64,000 bases of DNA from Camellia lanceoleosa (taxonomy: Eukaryota; Streptophyta; Magnoliopsida; Ericales; Theaceae), in NCBI GenBank assembly GCA_025200525.1, contig CM045763.1:87634131-87698130 (forward strand). Direction: 5' to 3'. A program made the position numbers and the translations under genes. Under the pieces are notes generated by a model, which saw only the letters and a list, made by a program, of their open reading frames with translations, did not search any database and was not told the DNA's origin. Numbering within the stretch: the stretch's first letter is position 1; each line of letters begins with the position of its first letter. Below are positions 22,455 to 33,069 of this stretch, in pieces.

Positions 22455-23507
22455 GGGTAAATTACACTGACCTCCCTTGAGGTTTGCCTTAATTACAGGT
22501 ACCTCCCCTGTGATTTCAAAAATAACAGAGACCGCCCTTACTTTTGAAACTAATATACAAAGATCCCCTTATGTTACCCATCCGTCTAAACTCAAATAGA
22601 TTATGCTAATGTCATCCGTAATTATTCATCAAATTCCAATAATACCCTTCAGATGAGGTAAGTGTAATTTACCCATACATACATATATATATATATATAA
22701 ACACATACATTCCATCTATCTTCCATCTCACTTTTTCTCTATGCTCTGCCCTAAACCCTAGCTCTGATTGACGCCTATCGCAAACGGTGGTATGCTCTCC
22801 AACAAGGCTACCTCCGAATTGTCGACTGGGACACGATGGCCGCCACTATCATCTTCCGCTGCCTCAACGGAAGATGACAACACAATCGCAAAATCTAACA
22901 AAACAATCACAATCACAATCACAATCACAAAAAAACTTGATATCTTCCCCATCGAGAACCTCCCGAAGCCACTCACCATCACAGATCTCTCTCTGGCTCT
23001 GATGCACGGTACTGACCTCACCATTACTCTCTTACTCTGGTCACGATTCTACAGCAGTGGCACGTGCTGGTGCGACAGAGAATGCTGATCGATCGATGAT
23101 GCTAGAGTCTGAAGCGCGACCAACAACGGGGCAGAAGGCGACTTTCTTTCTCTCTCTCTCTCTTCTCTTCTCTTATCTCTCATTTTTTCATCATCTCTCT
23201 TGTATAGCCGTCGCCACCTCTTGTATAGCGGCTTCGATTCCTAATTCGACTACGCAACCGACGACGAGGTAGAGGGTGACTTTCTTTCTTTCTTTCTTTC
23301 TTTCTTTCTCTCTCTCTCTCTCTTCTTTTTGCCGTCTTTCTTGTAGTGTCGTCGCCACCTCTTGTACAGCAACTTCGATTCCTCGTGAGTTGCACTTTCT
23401 CACCAAGCTCCACTACCACGCCGCACTCTACTGAGGGTTAGGGTTTCGTACCACCCTCTTCCCTCCAATTTGCCTAATTCTTAATCTCTACTTCTCTCTA
23501 AATCTCT

Positions 23508-23539
<32 letters not shown>

Positions 23540-23868
23540 TGTTGTGTTTGGGATTCAACTGAAATTAACTAAAAAGATTGAAAAACTAGGTTGAGGATTG
23601 AAGAGAACTACCAAGCTGAGAGAAGGGAACTGCGAAGGTGAGAGAAAGAGAATGGGGCTTGAAGGGTCAGTTTTGTCTTTTTACAATATGGTTCAAGGGT
23701 ATTATGGTCAATTCAGCTGTCAAGTCAACGTCGTTCATGTTCTTTTAATGAGAAGAGGGAATCTGTGTATTATTTTCAAAAGTAAGAGAGGTCAGTGTTA
23801 TTTTTGAAACTACAGGGAAGGTCCCTGTAATTAAAGTAAACCTCAGTGGAGGTCAGTGTAATTTACCC
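22455..23868. mobile_element. MULE-like element carrying foreign-looking sequence (Pack-MULE candidate)
   Basis: Left end GGGTAAATTACACTGACC; right end, other strand, identical for those bases. The arms share CTCC-TGAGGTTT and AAAAATAACA phrases over about 110 bp. A perfect 9-bp duplication TATTTAATA flanks it (22446-22454, 23869-23877). The interior at about 22740-23420 is richer in GC than the surroundings. It has a (CACAAT)n tract near 22905-22930, CT-rich microsatellites, and a tandemly duplicated block of about 150 bp (23115-23267 and 23268-23400, sharing GTCGCCACCTCTTGTA). Short frames occur on both strands (22768-23088 plus, 22758-23024 minus), none recognised. This looks like captured genic sequence. 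Confidence 0.85.
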
Positions 23869-23989
23869 TATTTAATACGAAGAAATTTAATTTTGATTTA
23901 GACCATAGTTTTGCATTAAAGTGAACTATAGGTTGGATCCAAATCAAACAAATTATTTAACTAATTTTGTATTATTCTACAATAAAAAT

Positions 23990-24622
23990 AAAATATTTTT
24001 TAGGAAATCGTACTCATATTTTACTTTCTTTTTTTTTTATTTATTATATTTATATATACGTATTCATATTGTATCATTATCGATACCAATAGCTGTTTTA
24101 TAACAAGTTAGTAATGCGTTTATGTACCCACTATGCATGACAGAGTTAGGAAAAGTTGTTGCTCTCCTTTAGAATCATTTGGATATATGTTGATTTGGTA
24201 AGAAATAATGAGAAAGTGAATTTTTTTTTTTTTTTTTTTTTGATTTATCAATTGACTGAGAAATTATAAGGAATGATGAAAAAAATAAAATTATCTTACT
24301 AAGTCTATTCTATTTCTCACCAAAAGTGATGAGATTTTGTGAGAACAATTGATTGGTTGTAAAATATTTATAATATCAAGATTGTTCTTGTATCACTCTT
24401 TCACATATTGAGAAAATACAAATTTTTTCTTCTTTCACCCTCTCATCATCCGATCCAAGGAGAGTGTTAGTGTACTTTGTATTATGTTTAACAATAAATC
24501 TAGGAATACAAATACAAAACATAGAATGAAATATATATGTCTCTGTTGGCACCATATTTTATTTTTTTGTCGATTGTGGCTTATTAATTATGGTCAAGTT
24601 TGATTATGGTTTGTGGATTGAA
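23990..24622. other. AT-rich spacer
   Basis: T-rich tracts at 24030-24045 and 24221-24242. No gene or element boundary seen. Confidence 0.4.
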
Positions 24623-24638
24623 ATCATAAACTATTTTC

Positions 24639-27297
24639 TTTTTTTTGGTTACATCGGAAATAAAAACAAAGGACAAAGCCCGTTCCATAGAACGACCTAA
24701 CATATTCGCAACAAGTAAACTTTTGATCTCGGTTGGGGGTTCTCGCATCACCAGCATATCCTCTGGTTGGGCTGTTCCAAGTTTGGCAAGAGTGTTAGCA
24801 CACAGGTTACCTTCTTTCCAAACATGTTGTACCGTACAGTTGCAGCCTCTGAGCAAAAATTTTGCATCCTCTACAAGGCTTTTGAAAGGGCAGTTTTCAG
24901 CTATGTCTTTCTCCATCAGTTGCACAACTTAGGTTGCATCTGTCTCAATAATCACATCATTTAACCCTTGTTGCAGGATTACTGTCAGTCCCTTGTACAC
25001 TGCCCAGAGCTCTGCTTCCAGGCTGGTCCCTGGTTGAAGTCTGCCATAATAGCCACAGACCCATGCCCTTTTTTCATTCCTAACCAGACCTCTAAAGCCT
25101 TCACTTCCTCCTAATTTCCTACTTCCATCAGTGTTGAGCTTCAGCTTTCCTGCAGGTGGGTAAATCCAAGAGACAATTTGGTAAGCTGGTCTAGAGACAG
25201 GAACAGAATTGAGGAAAACTATATGAATTTCTCTAGAGTAGACTAAAATGAAATTGACACTCTCTTGGTAGCCAGTGGTTTTTCCTTCAAACACAAACAA
25301 ATTCCTGTTTTTCCAGATCTTCCACAAAGATACAATAAACACTAGATACCAAGAGAAGTCAGCATTAAAATGAGCTTTATTTTTCACATTGCTCATGAAC
25401 CATTCCATCCAACTTTTCCTTTTTATATCAAAGTACCACTGTCTGTTGAACAAAGCAAGCCAAACTTCTTTGGCCTTAAAACAGTCTTTAAACAGATGTT
25501 GAATGTCCTCAGTCTTAGCACAGCTGGGGCATTTAGCATCTTGAGTTAAATTTCTTTTTAGTCTCATGTGGTTGAGCAGCTTTCCATGCTTCACAATCCA
25601 TAAGAAACCTTTAAGTATGTGGGGTATTCTGAGTTTCCACAACCAGTTCCATTCCTCTTCAATGTTATTAGTATTCAAAATAGCCTCATAAGCATTAGAG
25701 ACAGAAAAAGTCCCATTTGGAGTCCCCTTCCACAGAGGGAGATCCCTGTTCAGGTTTCTTGGAGGGGCAGTATGCAAGATAATATAAGACAAGTGAGGTG
25801 GAAACATAGAATTCACAAGAGGCTCATCCGAGTTACCATATTCTCCTAGCAACTCTCTCCCATTAGCACATTCTAAGAAAGTGTTCTGGGAGGGAGGATT
25901 AGTCACTAAGACAGAAGCCTCAAAGGAACTAGTTCCACACCACCAATCCTTCCAAACATTGACAGATTGCCCATCACCCACTTCCCATTTCACAGTTTTC
26001 CTCAAAAGAAGCCTGGCATTCAAAATGCTTTTCCAAACATGAGAAGCATTTTTCCTTTTTTTCCAGTCATGGAATGAAGTTTGCTTTAAATATTTCTTTT
26101 TCAGAAATTCACACCATAGACCACCTCTGTTATTGACCAGATGCCATCCTAGTTTAGAGATCAAGGTTAGATTCTGGTCTCTAGCTTTTTTGATCCCTAA
26201 ACCCCCTTTCTTTTTTATAGTGCACACCACATCCCATTTCAGAAGATAGATTTTGGTCTTCTCCAAAGAATGACCCCAGAGAAAATTTCTGTTGAGCCTA
26301 TCAATGTCATTGCAGACAGACATAGGTAATAACATAGTTTGCATAGTGTAATTAGGGATAGTAGAAGTAACAGATTTGATGAGGGTAGCTCTACTAGCCA
26401 TGGATAAGGTAGAAGCTTTCTACCCAGACAGTCTTTTTTGTATTTTAGTCAGAATATCAGTGAATAATCCTCTGTTCATTCTACCATGCAATAGAGGCAC
26501 CCTCAAATAATTCCCTAGATTTAGAGTGAGTGGGATCCCACATATAGTACTCAGCTCTCTAGCTCTCCTGCCATCAATATTAGGCGAGATAAAGAGCTTA
26601 GACTTACGTGGGTTAATTCTCAAACCAGAAATACTGCAAAATTCATTCATGACATCTCTAATGGCCTCACAAGTGGCTGTAGTAGCCTGTCCAAAAAGCA
26701 TAAGATCATCAGCAAAAAGAAGATGAGTCAGACTAGGCCCACCTCTAGAAATTTCCACACCTTTCCAGCTTTTTTCTTCAGCTTTAAGACTAACCATATA
26801 AGACAGCCTTTCAAGACAAAGAACAAACAGGTAGGGGGAGAGGGGGTCACCTTGCCTCAATTCTCTTTGGGGTTTAAACTCTTGCAGGGGTTCACCATCC
26901 CAAATGATAGCAGTGCTCACAGAGGTGACACAACACATAATAAGCTCAATAAAGTTTCTATCCAAGTTAAATTCCTCCAAAGTTTGCTTAAACAAATCCC
27001 AGGAAATATTATCATAGGCTTTTTCCAAGTCTATTTTAAGAATCATATCCCTTTTCTTACCCTTTCTAAGGTTCAAAGAATGTAAAATCTCCCGAGACAG
27101 AATAATGTTATCACAGGTATTATGACCAGGAATGAAGCTGCTTTGATTAGGTCGCACAATTTTATCCAGGAAAGGTTTGATCCTACTAACAATAATTTTG
27201 GAGATGATTTTATAGGACACATTACATAAGCTAATGGGTCTGAATTGTTTCACATGCTCAGGATTTTCAATTTTATCCAAGAACTGTTTCACACGTC
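24639..27297 (-). mobile_element. 5'-truncated L1-type LINE with 16-bp target duplication
   Basis: A perfect direct repeat ATCATAAACTATTTTC flanks the element (24623-24638 and 27298-27313). The 3' end lies at the left, with an A-rich tail next to the duplication. One minus-strand frame spans nearly all of it. Reverse transcriptase comes first (FRPISLCNVSYKIISK, FADDLMLFGQ catalytic motif), then the linker and zinc-binding region (CPSCAKTEDIQHLFKDC) and RNase H (LNTDGSRK, SLEAELWAV). Only two in-frame stops interrupt it, TAG at 26420-26422 (family residue is Trp) and TAA at 24929-24931. The endonuclease domain and ORF1 are missing by 5' truncation. The final codons read through the tail into the target site. 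This is a relatively young but dead copy. Confidence 0.93.
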
Positions 27298-27469
27298 ATC
27301 ATAAACTATTTTCAAAAAAATAACTTTGACTACATTTGTTTTTATTATTATTATTTCTGTCGATAGGCATGCTAACGTGGTATGATAGATATGTTAAGGA
27401 TGTGACATAATGGCATGTTAAATGGAGAGCTAAAAAGTTAGCAATTGAACAATTTGAGAGTTAAGCCTG

Positions 27470-28246
27470 ATTTGGGGTGTTTCAAAAAATCCAAAAAGTC
27501 AAAAAATTACAAAAAAAAGTAAAAAAGTTATCACTATTCACAAATTAAAAATATAAAAAAAAATTAATATACATAATTTTAATCAAACCAACTTTACACA
27601 GTTTTCGGGACTTAATTGACCCCTTTAGTGCCGTGATAGGGAAATTTTTTTTTTACATATATAAAATCACTAAGTTGGACGTATATGTTGGGCCCATAGA
27701 GGCCCACCACGGGTCCCGTTTTGACAATTCGAACCGTTAATGTGTAAAACTAATCCATAACTATATGCTTGTAAAAAATCACGTTGATCGGATATCACTA
27801 ACTATATGATCAAATCAGTTTTATATAAAAAATGGATGGTATTATAGTTAACAGTTGACAAAAAAAATTATCACGATCAGATAGCTATCGATATCCGATC
27901 AACGTGATTTTTTACAAACATATAATACTCGACAAGTTCTATACATTGAACGGTTCCGATTATCAAAACGGGACCTGTGGTGAGTCCCCACGGACCGAAC
28001 AACACCTTCCAATTTAAACCCGAAAATGAGGCAATCATTTCCCATCTCCTAACCAACCCACTACCCTGCCCAACCTATACGCCTACTCCACTAACTTCTC
28101 CTACATACTTATTTATATAATATTTTAATACACATTTTTTTGAAAAATGTCAAAAAGTTAACCCAAATATCTATTTTTTTTCTCAACTTTTTAGCCCAAA
28201 AAGACAAAAAGTGCACTTATTTAGGATACCCCAAACAACCCCTTGC
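27470..28246. mobile_element. Degenerate Tourist-like MITE hosting a fold-back element
   Basis: Left part GATTTGGGGTGTTTC followed by AAAAAGTCAAAAA; right end, other strand, GGGGTTGTTTGGGGT with the same kind of AAAAGT-rich subterminal sequence. The ends resemble the elements at 38345 and 59619. No target duplication is clear. The middle is occupied by the inverted repeat at 27680-28010. Confidence 0.5.
27680..28010. repeat. 330-bp fold-back element
   Basis: The arms share CCACGGGTCCCGTTTTGA (left) and CCACAGGTCCCGTTTTGA (right, other strand), then GAACCGTT, TTGTAAAAAATCACGTTGAT and CGGATATC. The arms are about 130 bp and well conserved around a short AT-rich centre. It has no coding capacity. 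Confidence 0.75.
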
Positions 28247-28321
28247 TGAGAACAAGAAGCCAAGATCAAATCAAATACCAAATCTGCAAAATGGTTCCTA
28301 TCAAAGATGAGATATGTATTA

Positions 28322-28795
28322 TGTTGAGGAAATCATAGGCTCGTTGAGGAAATTGTGGGCTTAAATTATCTCTTTCTGTCATGTGACTGAACCTATAAAT
28401 AGGCCAAGAGAGATACAAAGAGGCATCAATCATATCAACCACCATTCACAAAACATGATATTTATCTAAGAGGAGTTTAACTTAGCATTTGTTAAGAGTA
28501 GAGTAGTCATAACTTTTTCTAATCTCCACTTCTCTTCTTTCTATCGATTGCTATTTTTTTCATTTTTTTATTTTTGTTTGAGTTCTTGTAACTAAAGTGA
28601 CAATTTAATTAAATAAATACATATTTATTTATTTTGTTCAAATCTTTCTTTACTTAATTACCTCTAAGGAAGTCATTAATCTATTTAAGGCATAGAACTC
28701 AACCATAAAACTTGATTTTTTTGTGTTTATTAAAATTTATTTAAACCTGTCGATCAATCATTGTCAATTGGACTTAAACCGAATTTTTGCTAACA
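28322..28795 (+). mobile_element. Possible solo LTR
   Basis: The segment starts TGTTGAGG and ends GCTAACA, the TG...CA ends expected of an LTR. It has a TATA box (CCTATAAATAGG at about 28390) followed by a CAAC/CATC-rich leader-like stretch. No 5-bp target duplication is visible (TATTA left, GTCTC right), and no internal retroelement sequence adjoins it. A plant promoter is the main alternative. Confidence 0.4.
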
Positions 28796-28887
28796 GTCTC
28801 ACATGGAATGAATTCCGTATGTAGGTTTAGATCCATCCCATATGAGATATATATGTCCTATTTTGTGTTTGGTGTTTTTGTTTCCAG

Positions 28888-29014
28888 CATTACTCTTAAA
28901 AGTGCAGTGAGCAGCAGGGGTGCGGTGGATGAAGATAATGGTCCCTCCAAAGCCTGCATCAGGCGTGGCAGGAAATACACAGTGTTAAGCCCGCGTAGAT
29001 TGCGGAAGTGTTGA
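28888..29014 (+). CDS. Possible terminal exon, unrecognised
   Basis: A good 3' splice site (TTTGTTTCCAG at 28877-28887) precedes a frame that ends at 29012-29014 and is GC-richer than its surroundings. It encodes a basic C-terminal tail containing GRKYTVLSPRRLRKC. I do not recognise it, and no upstream exons were found between 28.2 and 28.8 kb, which are transposon-like. It may be a relic left after transposon insertion. Confidence 0.3.
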
Positions 29015-29865
29015 TGACAATGATGAGATGGGGACGTTAACGAGGGAGGGAGGGATCTTCAGGGACAAAGAGTGCTTAGGTTGTCTTTTTTGTTCTTTTT
29101 TATTTTATACCGTGGGAGCCATGTGATGATGTGATTTGATTTGGGCGGTATTATGAATATGGAAAAAGGTTGAGACGTTTTTTTTTTTTACTTTTATTAT
29201 GTCAATGTATTGGGATTGGTTAACTTTTTATTTTTTATTTTTTTTTTCTGTCACTCACAATGAAGGTTGTAGGAGTAAAAAAAAAATAGAGTCTCTATCG
29301 TTTTTGTATTGATATTAACCCAAGTTGGTCCAAGTAGGACGGTGGTTTACATGCATTATGATTGTTGAAAAGAAAAAAATTCATAATTTTATATTGAATG
29401 ATTGACAAACATAAAAAAACATGATAATTTATAATTGATCAAAGACATAATTACGTGATGTTATGGACCAACGAATAAATATTCATTATACCATGCAACC
29501 CCTCATCATTACATGCACCATCAGAGCTGTCACAATGTTTCTTTTATTAAGTCTATCCTACTTTTTTTATTTTTTATTTTATTTTAAGTTCGTGAGTTTA
29601 TGAGAGAGCACTACACCAAACATGCTCGTAGCATTGATTAATCTGGATTTCTTTCTTAGAATGGTTACCCCGCCAATCATCATGGACCATGGCTAGGAAG
29701 AATCATGCCGAATGATAGCTGTGTATCCCCACCACCTCCTCCTCCTCCTCCTCCTTTATCCTTATGACCTTTCTTTCGGCTTAATTACTTTAATTAATTG
29801 CATTTTCTTTCTCTCTCTCCAACTGACTTTACAGATGAGAAAAAAATAAAATAAAACAGAAAAAT
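29015..29865. other. Spacer and upstream region of the DUF1295 gene
   Basis: AT-rich with a (CTC)n run at about 29735-29755 and CT-rich sequence before the TATA box. No gene seen. Confidence 0.4.
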
Positions 29866-29875
29866 CTATATAAAG
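29866..29875 (+). promoter_or_regulatory. TATA box of the DUF1295 gene
   Basis: CTATATAAAG follows an A-rich stretch. Transcription usually starts 25-35 bp downstream, here about 29895-29905. That places the first in-frame ATG (29898) at or before the transcript start and favours the ATG at 29922. Confidence 0.6.
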
Positions 29876-29921
29876 GGGGTCATTCCTGGGACTATCCATG
29901 CAAGAGCCAACAAATATCAAT

Positions 29922-31434
29922 ATGAGTGGTCATAATAATAACATGAAGAATGCTGTGATAGCACTGTTGGCTCCTCTTCCCTCCATACTATTCTATATCT
30001 CCTTCCTTCACCAAATTAGCAGCAGTACTAGTAGTAGTAGTGATACTTCAAGTGCTTGGCTTATTTGGAGTTGGTGCTACGACCACCCTTTCCTATTGGC
30101 AAACCTCCTCTACTTCCTCAATGTCAATCTCCTCATTTGGATCATTAGTCTTGTCCAGTCTAGCAATTGGGTGGGTTTTACTACTAATACTAATACTAAT
30201 ACTGCATGCGTGGTTTTCTTTTTCTTTTCTTTTTTTTTCAACATTAATTCTTATATGTGCAGTTGATAGATGTTTATTGGACGGTGATACCACTGATGTT
30301 AGTACATTACTATGCAACTCACCCTCTGGGAAAGTATAACCCACGGAGGTCGAGGGCAGTGATACTGATGACATGGGCATGGGCTATCAGACTCAGTCAC
30401 AACTACTTCCGCCGTGAAAGGTGGCAACTGGGTGCTAGGGAGGACTGGAGATTTACTGATATGCGTCTGCAGTATGGCAAAAATTGGTGGTGGGTTTCTT
30501 TCTTCTCTGCCTACCTTTCTCAGCAGGTAATTTGTTTTTGCCAATAATTTGGCTTTTATAGTTCTAATTGTATCAATTTTGCTTTCTAGTTTTTACATTT
30601 TGTCAATTTAAAATCCAATTGATAACATTCGTTAAAAAATTACACAGAATTCTTGGGCAAAATAGTACATTCAAAAAAAAATTGATCATTTCAAATTGGA
30701 TATCAACCCCCTGAAGAGTGAATGCACTATTTTGCACTTTTAGTCCAAGTTCTAAAATAATGTGATCATTTGGACTAAATTGATACAACATAAAAAAAAA
30801 TAAAAGGGTAAAATTGATACAATTAAAACTCAGAGTATCTAGTCAATCAGTTTAAATTGTCTGTCAGAATGGGACTTTCTTGGAGGGAGACCTCAATGTA
30901 TGATTTTTGGTTGTTAAAAACCAAAACTAAAACTTGGCGCAGGTGTTTCTGATTGGAGTGTGTCTACCCTTGTATGTTATCCACTCAGTTGACAAGCCAT
31001 TGAATTTTTGGGACTTGATTGCTGTAGTTGTTTGCATGACTGGTATAGTTGTTGCCTATCTTGCCGACACACAACTCTACAACTTTGTTAGTAGAAATGA
31101 GAAACTAAAAGAACTTGGCAAGCCCATGGTTCCAAATCATGACAAGGGCCTTTGGCGGTACTCTCGACACCCCAACTACTTTGGGGAGCAGTTGTGGTGG
31201 TGGGGATTGGTCATCTTTGGATGCAATCTTGGATGTGCTTGGACCTTTGTCGGACCGCTCTTTAATAGCATGTGCTTAGCATATGTCACCATGCTTGTCG
31301 AGAGGCGGATGCTGAAACAGGATTATAGAGCTGAAGCATACAGGGTGTACCAGCAGACAACCTCGGTGTGGATACCTTGGTTCAAGTTCAAGTCAACCCC
31401 AACCCCAAAGGGAGGAAAAGATAAGACCACTTGA
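29922..31434 (+). CDS. DUF1295 / steroid 5-alpha-reductase-like membrane protein
   Basis: Three exons, all phase 0: 29922-30170, 30263-30526 and 30943-31434, with GT-AG introns of 92 and 416 bp. The protein is about 334 residues from the ATG at 29922, or 342 from the in-frame ATG at 29898. It is a multi-pass membrane protein. Exon 1 has two hydrophobic segments, exon 2 carries WTVIPLMLVHYYATHP and NYFRRERWQLG, and exon 3 carries the conserved C-terminal block RYSRHPNYFGEQLWWWG near residue 240. That block is shared with 3-oxo-5-alpha-steroid 4-dehydrogenase and isoprenylcysteine methyltransferase-like folds. The substrate of plant DUF1295 proteins is not established, so oxidoreductase activity on a lipid is inference. 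All exons are open and the gene looks functional. It converges with the gene at 31999-32991. Confidence 0.9.
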
Positions 31435-31464
31435 TTCCGTATTTCCCTGCTATTTGGACGCTAG

Positions 31465-31570
31465 TCTATTTGGCCAGAACTCTTACACCTCATCACTAAG
31501 AGGTCAAGGTTCGACTCCTTTGTCCCTGGACTATGGCATCCAGTGTGTAGAAGATAAAAAAATAATTACA
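31465..31570 (+). repeat. SINE-like tRNA-derived segment in the 3' region
   Basis: AAGAGGTCAAGGTTCGACTCC at about 31497-31517 contains a pol III B-box-like GGTTCGACTCC in the context typical of plant tRNA-derived SINEs, followed by an A-rich end near 31555. No full tRNA cloverleaf fits and no target duplication was resolved. It probably lies in the 3' UTR of the DUF1295 gene. Confidence 0.45.
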
Positions 31571-31998
31571 TGTACCTCCCTTATGCTTTATCTTTAAAAC
31601 TTCACATTTGTGTTTGCACTCTGTAGTTACTTTGGAAGAAGAGTGAATGGCGTTGGAGTATGAGGAGTAATTTGTTGTATGAAATTGTATAAAGCATTTG
31701 TGCATTTAGTAAACAAGTTCCTTTCTTATGTAAAAGTTGCCAAAGGTGGGGGATGTAGCTATATTATCAGTTTAAGGCTATCATGATACTGAAAACAAAG
31801 ATAATTTAAATTATAAGGGTCCTATCCTTGTAAGTTGTGGTTAAGTAGTCAAGAAAGAAATTTAATGGTCACACAACTAACATCTATCAAGCTTTTGCTG
31901 CCCCAAAACTGTGGCTAATTATATGAACATCAGTGTTTCTATACACAATCATTTGTGTCTTCTTTTTTTCTCTCTTTTTTTCATGTTTGTGATGTATC

Positions 31999-32991
31999 TT
32001 ATTTTTCACACTTCGAGTGCCACTGCTTAAGCCAAGTGCATGCCTTTCTGAGTACATGGAGACAAATCAAAACAAACAGACCTGACGAGGCTGCAACACG
32101 TGTGAGAGATCTTTCGGGAGGGGAATTTACAATTAGATAGACACAATCCATAGCTATAAAGATCCAACCTAAGTTTTCCAGTATGTTCTTGAATTTGATT
32201 AATATGGTTCTTCCCTTATTCTGTGTAGACGACAATTTGCAAATCATCCTAAAACAAAGAGTACCTACCACTAAAAAAGTAGTTAGTGACCAGCCCCTGT
32301 AAGAGACCAACTTCCCTCCAGCAACCAGGACCTGTTTCCGACAAACACAAGATATACACTCTCCGGAAAAGGTTGATGACACTAGGGCATCAAAACCTGT
32401 ATAGTAAGGCAATATGGTTGAATCAAGGTACAAGCTCGCATGCAAAATTCCAGAGATTGTGGAGGCCTTGTAGAGAGCGTACTTGATATCCTTTTCGGCC
32501 ACATTGTCAAGGGCAAGAGCAGAGATCTGAATCAGTTGGAGGATAGAGGGGCCAATGCATGAGAGGGGAAATATTGTGTTGATTCTCTGTCCCTTGGCAA
32601 GGGCCAAGAGGGTGAGTGGGAGGGACACTGGACCAGATGGTAGCAAGCATCTTCTAATTATTTGACCAACACAATTATTATTATTTGTTCGCCGCCCAGC
32701 AACAGCAGCAGCCCCATTGCCATTGACATACACGATCATCTCCATCACTAATGAGATTAGTGTTGCCAGGTACGAAGCTGTCACGAGGGAAAGTAGTAAA
32801 ATATCCACAGCAGGTGGATAATTACCTGGGTAGGTGCTGTCGCAGTAGTAGTGATAAGGGCAGTTGATTGGATCCAAAGTCTCTTCCACTTGCCACGTCG
32901 TACATTTGAAGAATATTGTGTTGCGGACGACATTATCATGTTGAAATATTGCTGGAATTTCTGTGTGCAGAAGGAGTGCTTGACTAATCAT
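31999..32991 (-). CDS. Unrecognised plant multi-pass membrane protein (330 aa, intronless)
   Basis: A single uninterrupted 331-codon frame with ATG at 32991 and TAA at 31999-32001. Hydrophobic segments lie at about residues 60-90 (LLLSLVTASYLATLISLV), 115-130, 145-165, 235-250 (TTFLVVGTLCFRMI), 275-290 (LGWIFIAMDCVYLIV) and 305-320 (GLFVLICLHVL), predicting five to seven membrane spans. A Cys-rich loop (GECISCVCRK) follows residue 205, and short N-terminal Cys residues precede the first span. I believe similar uncharacterised proteins exist in other plants but cannot name a family. The size, codon use and lack of stops support a real gene. It is tail-to-tail with the DUF1295 gene, 564 bp apart. 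Confidence 0.75.
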   Translation of the reverse strand: MISQALLLHTEIPAIFQHDNVVRNTIFFKCTTWQVEETLDPINCPYHYYCDSTYPGNYPPAVDILLLSLVTASYLATLISLVMEMIVYVNGNGAAAVAGRRTNNNNCVGQIIRRCLLPSGPVSLPLTLLALAKGQRINTIFPLSCIGPSILQLIQISALALDNVAEKDIKYALYKASTISGILHASLYLDSTILPYYTGFDALVSSTFSGECISCVCRKQVLVAGGKLVSYRGWSLTTFLVVGTLCFRMICKLSSTQNKGRTILIKFKNILENLGWIFIAMDCVYLIVNSPPERSLTRVAASSGLFVLICLHVLRKACTWLKQWHSKCEK

Positions 32992-33069
32992 TTTGTTTCT
33001 GTCAAGTGTGGCCTCACCTCTTTTTTTTCTCCTTCCCTCTATTCCTTCCGTTTACTTTCCTTTCAATAA

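Noticed and set aside
23180..23419. Arg/Glu/Lys-rich minus-strand frames
   Set aside because: They are translations of CT-rich microsatellites inside the MULE.
31497..31517. GGTTCGACTCC B-box as part of a tRNA gene
   Set aside because: No acceptor stem or anticodon arm fits; SINE-derived sequence explains it better.
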